Assembly (NCBI GenBank): GCA_964453115.1 | Contig: CAYVRT010000007.1 | Span: forward strand, 50,810 to 114,809 | DNA: 64,000 bases | Direction of reading: 5' to 3' | Origin: JAIWNK01 sp964453115 | GTDB taxonomy: Bacteria > Chloroflexota > Anaerolineae > Anaerolineales > Anaerolineaceae | Shown here: positions 16,822-25,182 of the stretch, one piece after another | Position numbering within the stretch: the first letter of the stretch is position 1 | Layout: the number at the start of each line of letters is the position of its first letter | Program-made: the position numbers and the translations under genes | Notes under the pieces: generated by a model | What the model was told of the DNA's origin: nothing | The model's database searches: none | Seen by the model: only the letters and a program-made list of their open reading frames with translations

Positions 16822-18245
16822 TGTCCATACGTCTCCGATTCACACTTCTCTACAACGTCATCCTCGCCATCACCTTACTGGCCTTTGGATTCGTCCTCTA
16901 TTCCATTCAGGCATCAACCATTCACAAAGCCATCAAAAACGATCTAATCAAAAGCAGCCAACACATTGAAGGTGCTTTATTGCGCGGTGAGAGCATTTCC
17001 ATCACAGCGCAATTTAACAATCCGCCTCCCCCCCCTGTACCTTTTCAAACTTTTTCCGACCAACGCGACTTCCAGCGTCTACCAGAACGCGAAATTGTGC
17101 GCATCCTCAACATGCAAGGCGACCTGCTCGCCAGCCCGCTAGGCCTGACCGAAGAAGCCCTTCCCCTCAGCAAACAGGGGCTAAGTAACTTGCAAGCCGG
17201 ACAGGATTGGTGGGAAATTGGCATATACAACGAAACTGTATTAATTTACAGTCACCCAATTCAGGCGCGCGGGCAACCAGCGCTCATCCTTCAAGTCGCA
17301 CGTCCTCTCACTGAGAGCCAGCGTACACTCCAAGCACTTGCGCGCACGCTCTTGCTTGCCAGCCTGGTCACTCTGTTCATCGCCTTTGGCATCGGCTGGA
17401 TATTATCCGGCATCACCCTGCGCCCCATTCACCGCATCACCCAAACAGCGCAATTGATTGGCAGCGAACGTGACCTGACCCGCCGAGTGCATTACACTGG
17501 CCCGTCCGATGAAGTTGGACAACTCGCGGCAACCTTCAATGCTATGTTACATCAAATCGAGCAGGCCTATCGCCAAGTTGCCGAGGCGCTCTCACAGCAG
17601 CGTAAATTTGTTGCCGACGTTTCACATGAATTACGTACTCCACTCACCACCCTGCGCGGCAACCTCGGCTTACTGCGTCGTGTTCCGCCCATCCCTGCCA
17701 CCGAACAGAATGATATTCTCAATGACATGGTTGAGGAAAGCGATCGCCTCATCCGACTGGTTAACGACATCTTGATTCTTGCCCGGGCCGATGCTGAACG
17801 CAGTTTGCTGCGCACACCGCTTTCCATCCTACCCATCTTGCAAGAAACCTGTCGCCAGGCACAAACTCTTGATCCACAACGTGCAATCTCCATCTGCGCC
17901 CCCGAACTCACCATCCTTGGCGACCGAGATGCATTCAAACAAATCATCCTTATCCTGCTCGATAATGCAATTAAACACGCCGATGGCAATATAGAAATTC
18001 GCGCCCGACAAGTTGATGAAAAAATTGAAATTGAAGTTCAGGACTATGGGCCAGGCATCCCAGCAGATAAAATCGCCCATATTTTTGAACGGTTCTATCG
18101 TTCCGAAGAAAAAAACCAGCCACCAGGTTTTGGCCTGGGCCTATCCATTGCCAGGTCTCTTGTTGAAGGACAAGGCGGCAGAATTGAAGTGAACAGTCGC
18201 CCTGGTCAGGGCACCTGCATCCGTCTATGCTTCATCCGGGGCTGA
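16818..18245 (+). CDS. Membrane sensor histidine kinase with HAMP domain
   Basis: The 475-residue kinase has a membrane helix at about 8-30, a periplasmic/extracytoplasmic sensor (about 31-170, with a Pro-run NPPPPPVPFQ), a second helix at about 175-197, HAMP (about 198-250), an HisKA box VSHELRTPL (His270) and HATPase_c (NAIKHADGN, DYGPGIP, GFGLGLSIAR). It forms a standard pair with the preceding OmpR-type regulator (ATGA overlap). Its 3' end overlaps the convergent EAD1 gene by 21 bases. The signal is unknown. Confidence 0.95.
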   Translation: MMSIRLRFTLLYNVILAITLLAFGFVLYSIQASTIHKAIKNDLIKSSQHIEGALLRGESISITAQFNNPPPPPVPFQTFSDQRDFQRLPEREIVRILNMQGDLLASPLGLTEEALPLSKQGLSNLQAGQDWWEIGIYNETVLIYSHPIQARGQPALILQVARPLTESQRTLQALARTLLLASLVTLFIAFGIGWILSGITLRPIHRITQTAQLIGSERDLTRRVHYTGPSDEVGQLAATFNAMLHQIEQAYRQVAEALSQQRKFVADVSHELRTPLTTLRGNLGLLRRVPPIPATEQNDILNDMVEESDRLIRLVNDILILARADAERSLLRTPLSILPILQETCRQAQTLDPQRAISICAPELTILGDRDAFKQIILILLDNAIKHADGNIEIRARQVDEKIEIEVQDYGPGIPADKIAHIFERFYRSEEKNQPPGFGLGLSIARSLVEGQGGRIEVNSRPGQGTCIRLCFIRG

Positions 18246-18659
18246 ATCTATCTCATCCCCCCAGTTCATCTCTCTCAACGACGGATGAATGTGAATATTG
18301 ATCTGATCCCGGCCAACAAAAGTCCCGCCACTGACATGAACATCGCCCGCAATTTCAGCTCCAGTACCGGCATCATTCAATTGCTGCTTCTGCTGCTGAA
18401 TCCGGAGAACAGCACGCCGCAATAAATCATTACCCGGATTTCGTTGACGCGCTCCAACCATCAGTTCACTTAAACGGCCTTCTGAATCAGCCCAGCGCAA
18501 CAACTTAAATACAACATCCCTGAGCGCCCCTCGCCCAACAACCTCCTCCAATTCCACCCCTAAAACATAATACACCATCCGCTGCAAATCATCCCAATTC
18601 GGAAACGAATCCAACAATGCCCGCTCATATGCCTGAAAATCTTTTTTATTGACAGCCAT
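18225..18659 (-). CDS. EAD1-domain protein with GRDQ beta segment
   Basis: A 144-residue soluble protein. Residues about 1-80 match the effector-associated domain 1 pattern: ERALLDSFPNWDDLQRM, LEEVVGRGALRDVVFKLLRWA, SEGRLSEL, ARQRNPGN. After a Gln-rich helix comes a beta segment with GGTFVGRDQINIHI, the GRDQ motif often attached to such domains. In the comparative work that defined EADs, they are homotypic adaptors joining effectors to NTP-dependent conflict regulators. The ATG at 18659 is chosen because GAGG lies 9 bases upstream; an in-frame start at 18680 is possible. It is divergent from a second EAD1 protein, the probable partner. No effector domain is present. Confidence 0.8.
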   Translation of the reverse strand: MAVNKKDFQAYERALLDSFPNWDDLQRMVYYVLGVELEEVVGRGALRDVVFKLLRWADSEGRLSELMVGARQRNPGNDLLRRAVLRIQQQKQQLNDAGTGAEIAGDVHVSGGTFVGRDQINIHIHPSLREMNWGDEIDSAPDEA

Positions 18660-18698
18660 TTGCAGCACCTCAAATAACAAAAATGCAAACTCTGCCTC

Positions 18699-18754
18699 AT
18701 TATACTCTAAAGAACGGTCTTTTCACCCCGAAAACCTTTGTTTCCCTGTATAAT
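18699..18754. promoter_or_regulatory. Divergent -10 elements between the two EAD1 genes
   Basis: A perfect TATAAT on the - strand (18699-18704) faces the 144-residue EAD1 gene, and a perfect TATAAT on the + strand (18749-18754) faces the EAD1-FGE gene. Neither has a clear -35, so assignment rests on position and the perfect hexamers. Confidence 0.4.
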
Positions 18755-18798
18755 TAGCCCAGAAATTTGCCCAAACCTGCTTCAGGATTATCGTTTCA

Positions 18799-20124
18799 AT
18801 GAAAAACTTGAGTCCCAAAGAAGAAGAACGCCTGGAAAAAGCTCTCCTATCTGCCTTTCCATCTTGTGGTGAGTTGGAGAGAATGCTACAACACAAAATG
18901 AGTGTTAACCTAAACGAAATTGTTCGTGAAGACCTGGACTTAACCACCACGGCACACAAATTGGTACGCTGGGCTATTTCGCAGGGGCGTATCGTCGAGT
19001 TGATTAAATCCGCTCGCAAGCAAAATCCTGGAAACCCGGAGCTGAAAGCCTTTTATCAAGACTTCGTCGGCCCGACACTTCCAGGTTGGTTAACAACGCA
19101 AAGAATCTTCTACTCGGTTTTATCCATCGCGTTAATTTTCCTCATTCTGAGCATGTCCGGCGTATTCACACCGCGTCCCACGCCACAACCCATGACAGCC
19201 ACACCCACTCCCAGCGCAACAAATAATTCAACCCCAACCTCGCTCCCCACCCACACCCCAACACCGCAACCATCAGCCACGCAAACAACAACACCAACGG
19301 ACACTCCCACACCGCTGCCTTCGTCAACAGCGACTGAAACCCCCACTCCCACCATTACCACCCCACCGCCAGATATGATCACCGACCCACAGGATGGGAT
19401 GATCCTGATCCGCATTCCTGCTGGTGAATTTCAAATGGGAAGTAACCCACAAAAAGACCGCGATACGCGCCAGGATGAAATCCCACTCCACCCCGTAACT
19501 CTGGATGAATACTGGATGGACCAAACCGAAGTCACCAACGCCATGTATCAAAAATGCGTTGCCGCGGGTGTATGCATCGAACCCAAACACGCTTCAGCCC
19601 AACAACCCGATTACTACACCAATCCAGTTTTTGCTAACTATCCCGTCATCAATGTTACCTGGTACCAAGCCGCCACCTATTGCAACTGGGCCGGCCGCCG
19701 TCTGCCTACTGAAGCCGAATGGGAAAAAGCTGCACGCGGCCCCGATGCCCGCATCTATCCTTGGGGCAGCGACTTGGCCCCCACCTGTAACCGCACAGGC
19801 AACCCCAGCGACCGACTGGCAAATTTCAATGGCTGTGCGGAAGATACAACTGCGGTCACGGATTATAATGGTCTCAGTTATTATGGCCTATTGGGTATGG
19901 CCGGCAACGCCCAAGAATGGGTTCAAGATCGCTACGATGCAAATTATTACCGCATCTCGCCAATCAGCAATCCTGCCGGCCCCGGAAGTGGCAATCAGCG
20001 TGTGCTGCGCGGCGGCAGTTTTGGTATGCCAAAAAACAACATTCGCTCTGCATCACGCAACTATTTCGAACCCAATCGCGGCGAAAACACAATCGGCTTT
20101 CGTTGTGCCATCACCACACCTTAG
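18799..20124 (+). CDS. EAD1 - transmembrane - FGE-fold (SUMF1-like) protein
   Basis: The 441 residues read in order: EAD1 (about 1-87; EKALLSAFPSCGELERM, HKLVRWAISQGRI, ARKQNPGN), a membrane helix (about 101-122), a Thr/Pro stalk (about 125-195), and a formylglycine-generating-enzyme-fold domain (about 200-441; RIPAGEFQMGS, DQTEVTNAMY, VTWYQAATYCNWAGRRLPTE, GNAQEWV, LRGGSF, GFRC). EAD1 should be cytosolic and the FGE fold outside. The segment after GGSF lacks both cysteines used by true FGEs to oxidise sulfatases, so this is more likely a C-type-lectin-like sensor or binding domain. Its partner is probably the divergent EAD1 gene; a permease gene follows after 9 bases. Confidence 0.87.
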   Translation: MKNLSPKEEERLEKALLSAFPSCGELERMLQHKMSVNLNEIVREDLDLTTTAHKLVRWAISQGRIVELIKSARKQNPGNPELKAFYQDFVGPTLPGWLTTQRIFYSVLSIALIFLILSMSGVFTPRPTPQPMTATPTPSATNNSTPTSLPTHTPTPQPSATQTTTPTDTPTPLPSSTATETPTPTITTPPPDMITDPQDGMILIRIPAGEFQMGSNPQKDRDTRQDEIPLHPVTLDEYWMDQTEVTNAMYQKCVAAGVCIEPKHASAQQPDYYTNPVFANYPVINVTWYQAATYCNWAGRRLPTEAEWEKAARGPDARIYPWGSDLAPTCNRTGNPSDRLANFNGCAEDTTAVTDYNGLSYYGLLGMAGNAQEWVQDRYDANYYRISPISNPAGPGSGNQRVLRGGSFGMPKNNIRSASRNYFEPNRGENTIGFRCAITTP

Positions 20125-20133
20125 GATATCACA

Positions 20134-21588
20134 GTGAATGAAAAAGCTGGGGCTCAAATCAGCCGCAAAGCCTTTTTGCAATCCTTTTTTATCCTGCTGA
20201 CCCTCATAATCATTGCTGGAATTCTGACGCGCACCATCCCGGCAGGCACATATCAGCGCATTGAAACAGCACAAGGCCGGCTGGTACTTGACCCAACTTC
20301 TTATCAAACCATTGAACGCCCCAATTATTCCATCTGGCGTTGGTTTACCGCTCCAATTGAAGTTCTAGCCGGCCCCGATGCCCTCATCCTCATCACTATT
20401 TTAATCTTCATCTTGCTCGTCAGCGCTGCCTTTGCCATTCTCGATAAAACCGACATCCTCGCAACTGCCCTGAGCACCATTGTTGATAAATTCGGCAGCC
20501 GAAAATACATCCTCCTGCCAATCATCACCTTCTTCTTCATGTTCATGGGCGCATTTTTTGGCCTTTTCGAGGAAATCCTCCCCCTTGTACCATTGCTCAT
20601 TGCGCTTTCTTACTCTTTAGGTTGGGATGCCCTTGTTGGTCTCGGCATGAGCATCTTTGCTGCAAATATGGGATTTTCTGCCGCCATCACCAATCCTTTT
20701 ACCATCGGTGTTGCTCAACGAATGGCGGATCTGCCCTTATTTTCCGGCGCATGGCTACGCCTGCCCATTTTCATTGTCATTTACATTGCACTAACCATCT
20801 TCCTGCTCGCCTATGCCCAACGCATTGAACAAACGCCACAACGCTCACTGTTATGGGGCGAAGACAGTGCAGAACGTGCAAAATACCGCGCCACCACATC
20901 TGCCCACGCTCTCCCCAAACCATCTGGTCTGCGCGGCGCAAGTATCTGGTTCTTGAGTTTTATCATCCTCATTCTGGCAGTGCTGATCAGCGCCCCCCTC
21001 ATTCCCACCCTTAGCGATTACAGCCTGCCAATAGTTGGCGTCCTGTTTTTTATTGGAGGCCTTGGAGCAGGCCTGCTCAGCCACCCCAAACCCGGTCTTG
21101 TCCAAAACGCCCTCTTCGAAGGGTTGATCGGTATGGCTCCTGGCATCCCGCTTATTCTCATGGCTGCCGCCATCCAACACATCATCCGTAGTGGCAGCGT
21201 GATGGACACCATCCTGCACGCTGCAGCTGGGCTATTTCAGGCCGCTACACCGCTCACAGCAGCCTATCTCATCTTGGGTTTGGCACTGCTCATTGAATTT
21301 TTTATCGGCTCCGGTGGGGCCAAAGCAGTCCTCATGATGCCGCTGCTCCTTCCGCTTGCCGATTTGGTCGGCATCACCCGTCAGGTGACAGTCCTTGCCT
21401 ACTGCTTTGGTGATGGTTTCTCAAACCTGGCCTACCCTACCAACCCTGTTCTACTCATTGCCCTGGGTTTGGCTGGTGTGCATTACGCCCGTTGGATGCG
21501 CTGGACAGCCCCGATTTGGCTAGCGATCCTCGCCATCACAGCTTTCTTTTTGTGGCTTGCAACCAGGGTTGGATATGGGCCTTTCTAA
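20134..21588 (+). CDS. YfcC-family membrane transporter
   Basis: A 484-residue, very hydrophobic protein with about 12 membrane helices. ILTRTIPAGTYQR near the start, GAFFGLFEEILPLVPLLI and FIGSGGAKAVLMMPLLLPL in the second half, with GDGFSNLAYPTNPVL near the end, match the YfcC/DcuC-like ion-transporter superfamily (basic amino acid or C4-dicarboxylate carriers). The substrate is not known. The start is GTG at 20134 with AGGA upstream. It lies 9 bases after the EAD1-FGE gene and may share its transcript. I see no clear terminator in the 200 bases after it. Confidence 0.87.
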   Translation: MNEKAGAQISRKAFLQSFFILLTLIIIAGILTRTIPAGTYQRIETAQGRLVLDPTSYQTIERPNYSIWRWFTAPIEVLAGPDALILITILIFILLVSAAFAILDKTDILATALSTIVDKFGSRKYILLPIITFFFMFMGAFFGLFEEILPLVPLLIALSYSLGWDALVGLGMSIFAANMGFSAAITNPFTIGVAQRMADLPLFSGAWLRLPIFIVIYIALTIFLLAYAQRIEQTPQRSLLWGEDSAERAKYRATTSAHALPKPSGLRGASIWFLSFIILILAVLISAPLIPTLSDYSLPIVGVLFFIGGLGAGLLSHPKPGLVQNALFEGLIGMAPGIPLILMAAAIQHIIRSGSVMDTILHAAAGLFQAATPLTAAYLILGLALLIEFFIGSGGAKAVLMMPLLLPLADLVGITRQVTVLAYCFGDGFSNLAYPTNPVLLIALGLAGVHYARWMRWTAPIWLAILAITAFFLWLATRVGYGPF

Positions 21589-21691
21589 ACCAACCCGAAT
21601 AGTTTTTTCAAACGGCACCTTCTCCTAAGAGTGCAGTTTTTATTATCACCCCACAGCCATATACAAAACATTATACGAGTACGGGTTTTGC

Positions 21692-21720
21692 TTGCGTAAC
21701 ACGCCGCAAGACCTTATACT
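21692..21720 (+). promoter_or_regulatory. Promoter of the fasciclin lipoprotein gene
   Basis: TTGCGT (21692-21697) and TATACT (21715-21720) with an exact 17-base spacer. This implies a leader of about 60 bases before the ATG at 21788. Confidence 0.6.
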
Positions 21721-21787
21721 CATCCTTGTACATCGGCAAAACAAAACGCCGAAAACCAAATACATTTTTTATACAAGGAGACAAAAA

Positions 21788-23158
21788 ATGAACGCCCTTC
21801 GGACGATTAGCCTGTTCACCATTTTTGCACTTGCACTCGCGGCTTGTGCACCAGCAGCCACACCCACACCAGCCCCAACTGCAATCCCAACCCAGCCCCC
21901 TTTGCCAACTGCCACGCCAGAACCACCCAAAACCATCCTTGATATTGCTGCTGGCGACCCCCGCTTCTCCACCCTTTCTGCTGCCGTTCAAGCAGCAGAT
22001 CTGACGGAAACCCTCGAATCAGAAGGACCATTTACCGTGTTTGCACCAACCGATGATGCATTCGCAAAATTACCAGCTGGAACTCTTGATGAACTGCTCA
22101 AACCCGAAAACAAACAACAGTTGATTGATATCTTACTCTATCATGTTGTCCCCGGCAAAATCAGCGCTAGCGATGTCGTAAAAGTATCCAATGCAACCAC
22201 TGCCCTGGGCCAGGATATAACCGTCAAAGTAGACATGGGAAACGTCTACATCAACGACGCCAAAGTAATCCTCACCGACATCATCGCATCAAACGGCATC
22301 ATTCATGTCATAGATACCGTCATCCTTCCTCCCACTCCACAAGCGGATATTGTTGACACAGCAATTGCCGACGGACGCTTCAAAACCCTTGTCGCTGCTT
22401 TGCAAGCCGCCGAACTGGTTGAGACACTGAAAGCTCCAGGAACATTTACAGTTTTCGCACCCACAGATGAGGCCTTCGCAAAATTACCTCCAGGAACCCT
22501 GGATGAACTGCTCAAGCCAGAAAATAAGCAAAAACTAGCCAACATTCTTCTCTACCATGTTCTCCCCAGCAAAGTAATGGCAGAAAAAGTTGTCAAGTTA
22601 ACCGACGCTCGTACAGCGCTTGGGCAAAACGTAACCTTCAAAGTTGATATGAATAAAGTCTATATCAACGACGCTCAAATTGTCATCACTGACATTGAAA
22701 CCTCAAACGGCGTCATCCATGTCATTGATACAGTCATCCTGCCCAAACCTGATCTGGTAGATACAGCCATTGCAGATGGACGCTTTACAAAACTTGTTAC
22801 CGCTTTACAAGCTGCCGAACTAGTGGAAACCCTCAAAGGAGACGGTCCATTTACAGTCTTTGCACCCACAGACGAGGCCTTTGAAAAACTTCCTGCTGGC
22901 ACGCTTGAATCACTCCTAAACCCCGAGAATAAACAAAAACTGAGCGATATTCTCCTCTACCATGTTGTTCCCGGCAAAGTAATAGCAGAGGAAGTCGTCA
23001 AACTCAGTAGCGCCGACACAGCACTTGGCAAAGCAATTACAATCAAAGTAATGGATGGGACGGTGTACATCAACGACGCCAAAGTCGTTATCACCGATAT
23101 CCAGACCGCCAATGGTGTGATCCACGTAATTGATGCGGTACTTCTCCCGCCCCAATAA
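21788..23158 (+). CDS. Lipoprotein with three fasciclin (FAS1) domains
   Basis: A 456-residue secreted lipoprotein. The signal ends in the lipobox LAAC (Cys about 20), then a Thr/Pro linker (about 22-45), then three consecutive FAS1 domains of about 135 residues each. Each repeats GPFTVFAPTD or GTFTVFAPTD (H1), DILLYHVVPGK or NILLYHVLPSK (YH motif), VYINDAKV and NGVIHVIDTVILP (H2). FAS1 domains mediate adhesion between cells or to polymers. The ATG at 21788 has AAGGAG 7 bases before it, which decides against starts further upstream. It has its own promoter and a downstream hairpin, so it is probably monocistronic. Confidence 0.93.
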   Translation: MNALRTISLFTIFALALAACAPAATPTPAPTAIPTQPPLPTATPEPPKTILDIAAGDPRFSTLSAAVQAADLTETLESEGPFTVFAPTDDAFAKLPAGTLDELLKPENKQQLIDILLYHVVPGKISASDVVKVSNATTALGQDITVKVDMGNVYINDAKVILTDIIASNGIIHVIDTVILPPTPQADIVDTAIADGRFKTLVAALQAAELVETLKAPGTFTVFAPTDEAFAKLPPGTLDELLKPENKQKLANILLYHVLPSKVMAEKVVKLTDARTALGQNVTFKVDMNKVYINDAQIVITDIETSNGVIHVIDTVILPKPDLVDTAIADGRFTKLVTALQAAELVETLKGDGPFTVFAPTDEAFEKLPAGTLESLLNPENKQKLSDILLYHVVPGKVIAEEVVKLSSADTALGKAITIKVMDGTVYINDAKVVITDIQTANGVIHVIDAVLLPPQ

Positions 23159-23181
23159 AACCTTGACACACTTATCGGTTG

Positions 23182-23211
23182 GTTCACGGCCTGCGGCGGC
23201 AGGCCGTGAAC
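23182..23211. terminator. Hairpin after the fasciclin gene
   Basis: A perfect 13-base stem (gttcacggcctgc / gcaggccgtgaac) with loop ggcg, 24 bases past the stop. No T-run follows on the + strand, so it may act as a factor-assisted terminator or an mRNA 3' stabiliser. Confidence 0.55.
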
Positions 23212-23301
23212 GCTTAACACACACCTAAACCTGTTTTCACATATCGTTAACATCCCAACAGTACAATTTCAAATACATTTCTTGGAAAGCGAGCCATCCT
23301 C

Positions 23302-23739
23302 ATGCCAAACTCGACCACCGTCCTCTTTTTATGCACCGGGAATTCTGCCCGCAGCCAAATGGCAGAAGCGTTTCTCCGTCACTATGGCGGCGATCGCTTT
23401 CTTGCCCACAGTGCTGGTCTACAGCCAAAAGGCATCCATCCATTCACCATTCAGGTCATGCAAGAAGTTGGCCTCGACCTGATCAATCAACGGTCTAAAG
23501 GTGTTGAAGAGTTTTTGAGCAAAGTCTTTGTTCATCACCTTATCACTGTTTGTGATCATGCAGATCAAAATTGTCCCACCACCTGGCCCGGCATCATTCG
23601 CCGAGAACACTGGTCATTTCCCGATCCTGCCAGTTTCGAGGGCAGCCCAGAAGAACAATTAGCTTTCTTTCGATCTGTTCGCGATCAAATTGAAGCCAGG
23701 ATTCGCTCCTGGATTTCAACGCAAAATGCAGCCGGATAA
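23302..23739 (+). CDS. arsC: ArsC-type arsenate reductase / low-molecular-weight phosphatase family
   Basis: A 145-residue protein with the P-loop CTGNSARSQMAEAF (Cys11), and a second and third cysteine at 84 and 91 (VCDHADQNCP). Their spacing and position match the thioredoxin-coupled arsenate reductases (Cys10/82/89 type), which reduce arsenate to arsenite. FPDPASFEG supplies the general-acid Asp. No arsenite pump or ArsR regulator is nearby, so the gene stands alone. Its 3' end overlaps the convergent NTPase gene by 55 bases. Confidence 0.88.
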   Translation: MPNSTTVLFLCTGNSARSQMAEAFLRHYGGDRFLAHSAGLQPKGIHPFTIQVMQEVGLDLINQRSKGVEEFLSKVFVHHLITVCDHADQNCPTTWPGIIRREHWSFPDPASFEGSPEEQLAFFRSVRDQIEARIRSWISTQNAAG

Positions 23740-24197
23740 ATAATTTCCGCTCCAGGCCAAAGCTCCTGCGCCCGCCCAAGCAACTCAGGGCGCACAACCA
23801 CCAAGGCCAACTGCATTGGGTGACTCACAATCACCTCAAACGCTGCCATCCATCCTATATCAAAATTGAATTCCAGCGGGCCAAGCTCATCAATAACGAG
23901 CAAGTCCCCTACCGCTCTGCCAAGCACTGTATTTCCCCAAATCAAGGTTTGCGGGTTAAAAAACCATTCCCCAAAAGGCAAATCCTCGTCACCCCGCCGG
24001 ATGCGAGCTGCCAACCGTCTTCGTTCACCGCTACCTAAATCCTCACTCCAAATCTCCGTTTTTACACCATCTACAAAAAGCCCCGGGGAAAGAATTCCAA
24101 CAACTTGCCGTCCCTGAATACGCGCCCGCTGCGCCAAAGCCGCACAAAATGTTGTTTTCCCGCTCCCGCTAACCCCACTCACCAACCAAATTTTCAC
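23685..24197 (-). CDS. THEP1-family nucleoside-triphosphatase
   Basis: A 170-residue P-loop ATPase: Walker A GVSGSGKTT at 8-16 and Walker B LLVIDELGPLEF at about 98-109. This is the pattern of the NTPase_1/THEP1 family (archaeal and thermophile nucleoside-triphosphatases of unclear role). The start GTG overlaps the DUF364 stop by 4 bases (GTGA), so they form an operon. The last 55 bases overlap arsC tail to tail. DUF364 proteins are predicted metal-binding, so a role in metal-cofactor handling is possible but is inference. Confidence 0.83.
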   Translation of the reverse strand: MKIWLVSGVSGSGKTTFCAALAQRARIQGRQVVGILSPGLFVDGVKTEIWSEDLGSGERRRLAARIRRGDEDLPFGEWFFNPQTLIWGNTVLGRAVGDLLVIDELGPLEFNFDIGWMAAFEVIVSHPMQLALVVVRPELLGRAQELWPGAEIIYPAAFCVEIQERILASI

Positions 24198-24967
24198 AGC
24201 TTTGCCTCATTAATGCCCTCAATCAATTTTTCCACCGTCAGCAACCGCACTCCCCCTCGTGAACGAATTTGCCGAAAAGTTGCGCCTTGGCGCACCAAAC
24301 GCAATGTCTCATCCACATCCTCCACCACTGTTCCAGATAGAACATCAACCCCCAAATCAAACATCAATGGCGAAAGCGGCGTACTGGGACCCAAAACCAA
24401 TACCTTTGCCCCTGGTCTGCGCAGTTGCAACAACCCTTCAAATGTTCCATTAATCAGCGTCATTGCCGTAATTGCTAACACATCTGCCTGCGGCAACACA
24501 TCCGGTGCAGCTGACGCTGGCAAATCATCCCCACAGGGATTTAACTCGAGCACCCATAATTTTTCCACCTTGTCTCGCAAACGATCCACAAACGGGAAAC
24601 GACCTACTACTGCCACACAGCCATTGCTTCCCTGCTGAGCAATATAATCCTCTGCTGCAAGTTCCATCGGATTCTTCATCGGCGGCAATAGCGCATTGAT
24701 TGTAGCCAATCCCAAAGCCGCTTCTGTATAACTATCCGAGAAAATTCCCGCCACCAAGTCGGCGCTTGATCTCCCCTCCAATTGTCCTGCCGAGCGCACA
24801 GCCGGACGGCGCGCATGTTCAAACTCAGCATTTGCCAGCGTTGCTGCCAAACCGCAACGCCGCTCCCCGGAAACTTGCACCACAACCGCCGTCCAGAACA
24901 ACCCCATTGTCACATTTTCCACCCTGCCTTCTGGCAGCGAATCCACCAATCGTCGCATCCACTCCAT
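24194..24967 (-). CDS. DUF364 (with DUF4213-like N-terminus) protein
   Basis: The 257 residues begin with the DUF4213-type domain (about 1-90, enolase-N-like) and end with the DUF364 Rossmann-like domain (about 95-257). Marks are KNPMELAAEDYIAQQG, VAVVGRFPFVDRLRD, DVLAITAMTLINGTFEGLL and VLVLGPSTPLSPLMFDLGVD. The structural family is described as a putative heavy-metal chelation protein. The ATG at 24967 has GAGGTGA 4 bases upstream; a GTG at 24970 is also possible. It leads a two-gene operon with the NTPase. Confidence 0.85.
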   Translation of the reverse strand: MEWMRRLVDSLPEGRVENVTMGLFWTAVVVQVSGERRCGLAATLANAEFEHARRPAVRSAGQLEGRSSADLVAGIFSDSYTEAALGLATINALLPPMKNPMELAAEDYIAQQGSNGCVAVVGRFPFVDRLRDKVEKLWVLELNPCGDDLPASAAPDVLPQADVLAITAMTLINGTFEGLLQLRRPGAKVLVLGPSTPLSPLMFDLGVDVLSGTVVEDVDETLRLVRQGATFRQIRSRGGVRLLTVEKLIEGINEAKL

Positions 24968-25128
24968 CACATCACCTCAATGAAACTTCGTATCTCAAGT
25001 ACGATTATAGCCCCAAAAGCACAAATTGTACCCAGTAGAAGAAGCACCTGCCCGAATCCGCTTCAGGCTTTGCTCATCACCTCAACCGAAAGTTTGTTGT
25101 CGAGCAAGCAGTCAAAACCACTAAAAAC

Positions 25129-25158
25129 ATCCAGCCCCACCGGTTTGTGGGGCTGGAT
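25129..25158 (-). terminator. Intrinsic terminator of the ABC/HlyD operon
   Basis: A perfect 12-base stem (atccagccccac / gtggggctggat) with a 6-base loop. Read on the - strand it is followed by GTTTTTAG. It lies 25 bases after the HlyD stop. Confidence 0.85.
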
Positions 25159-25182
25159 CTATCATTCTCAATCAAACTTCGC

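Noticed and set aside
18225..20124. A complete defence island around the EAD1 pair
   Set aside because: No nuclease, protease, STAND/NACHT, toxin, integrase or restriction gene is adjacent; neighbours are a two-component system and a permease.
21788..23158. DNA repeats or a CRISPR-like array in the fasciclin gene
   Set aside because: The repeats are in-frame FAS1 protein domains about 400 bases apart, not short repeats with spacers.
23182..23211. Strong rho-independent terminator after the fasciclin gene
   Set aside because: The stem is perfect but no T-run follows on either strand, so it is listed only as a hairpin with moderate confidence.
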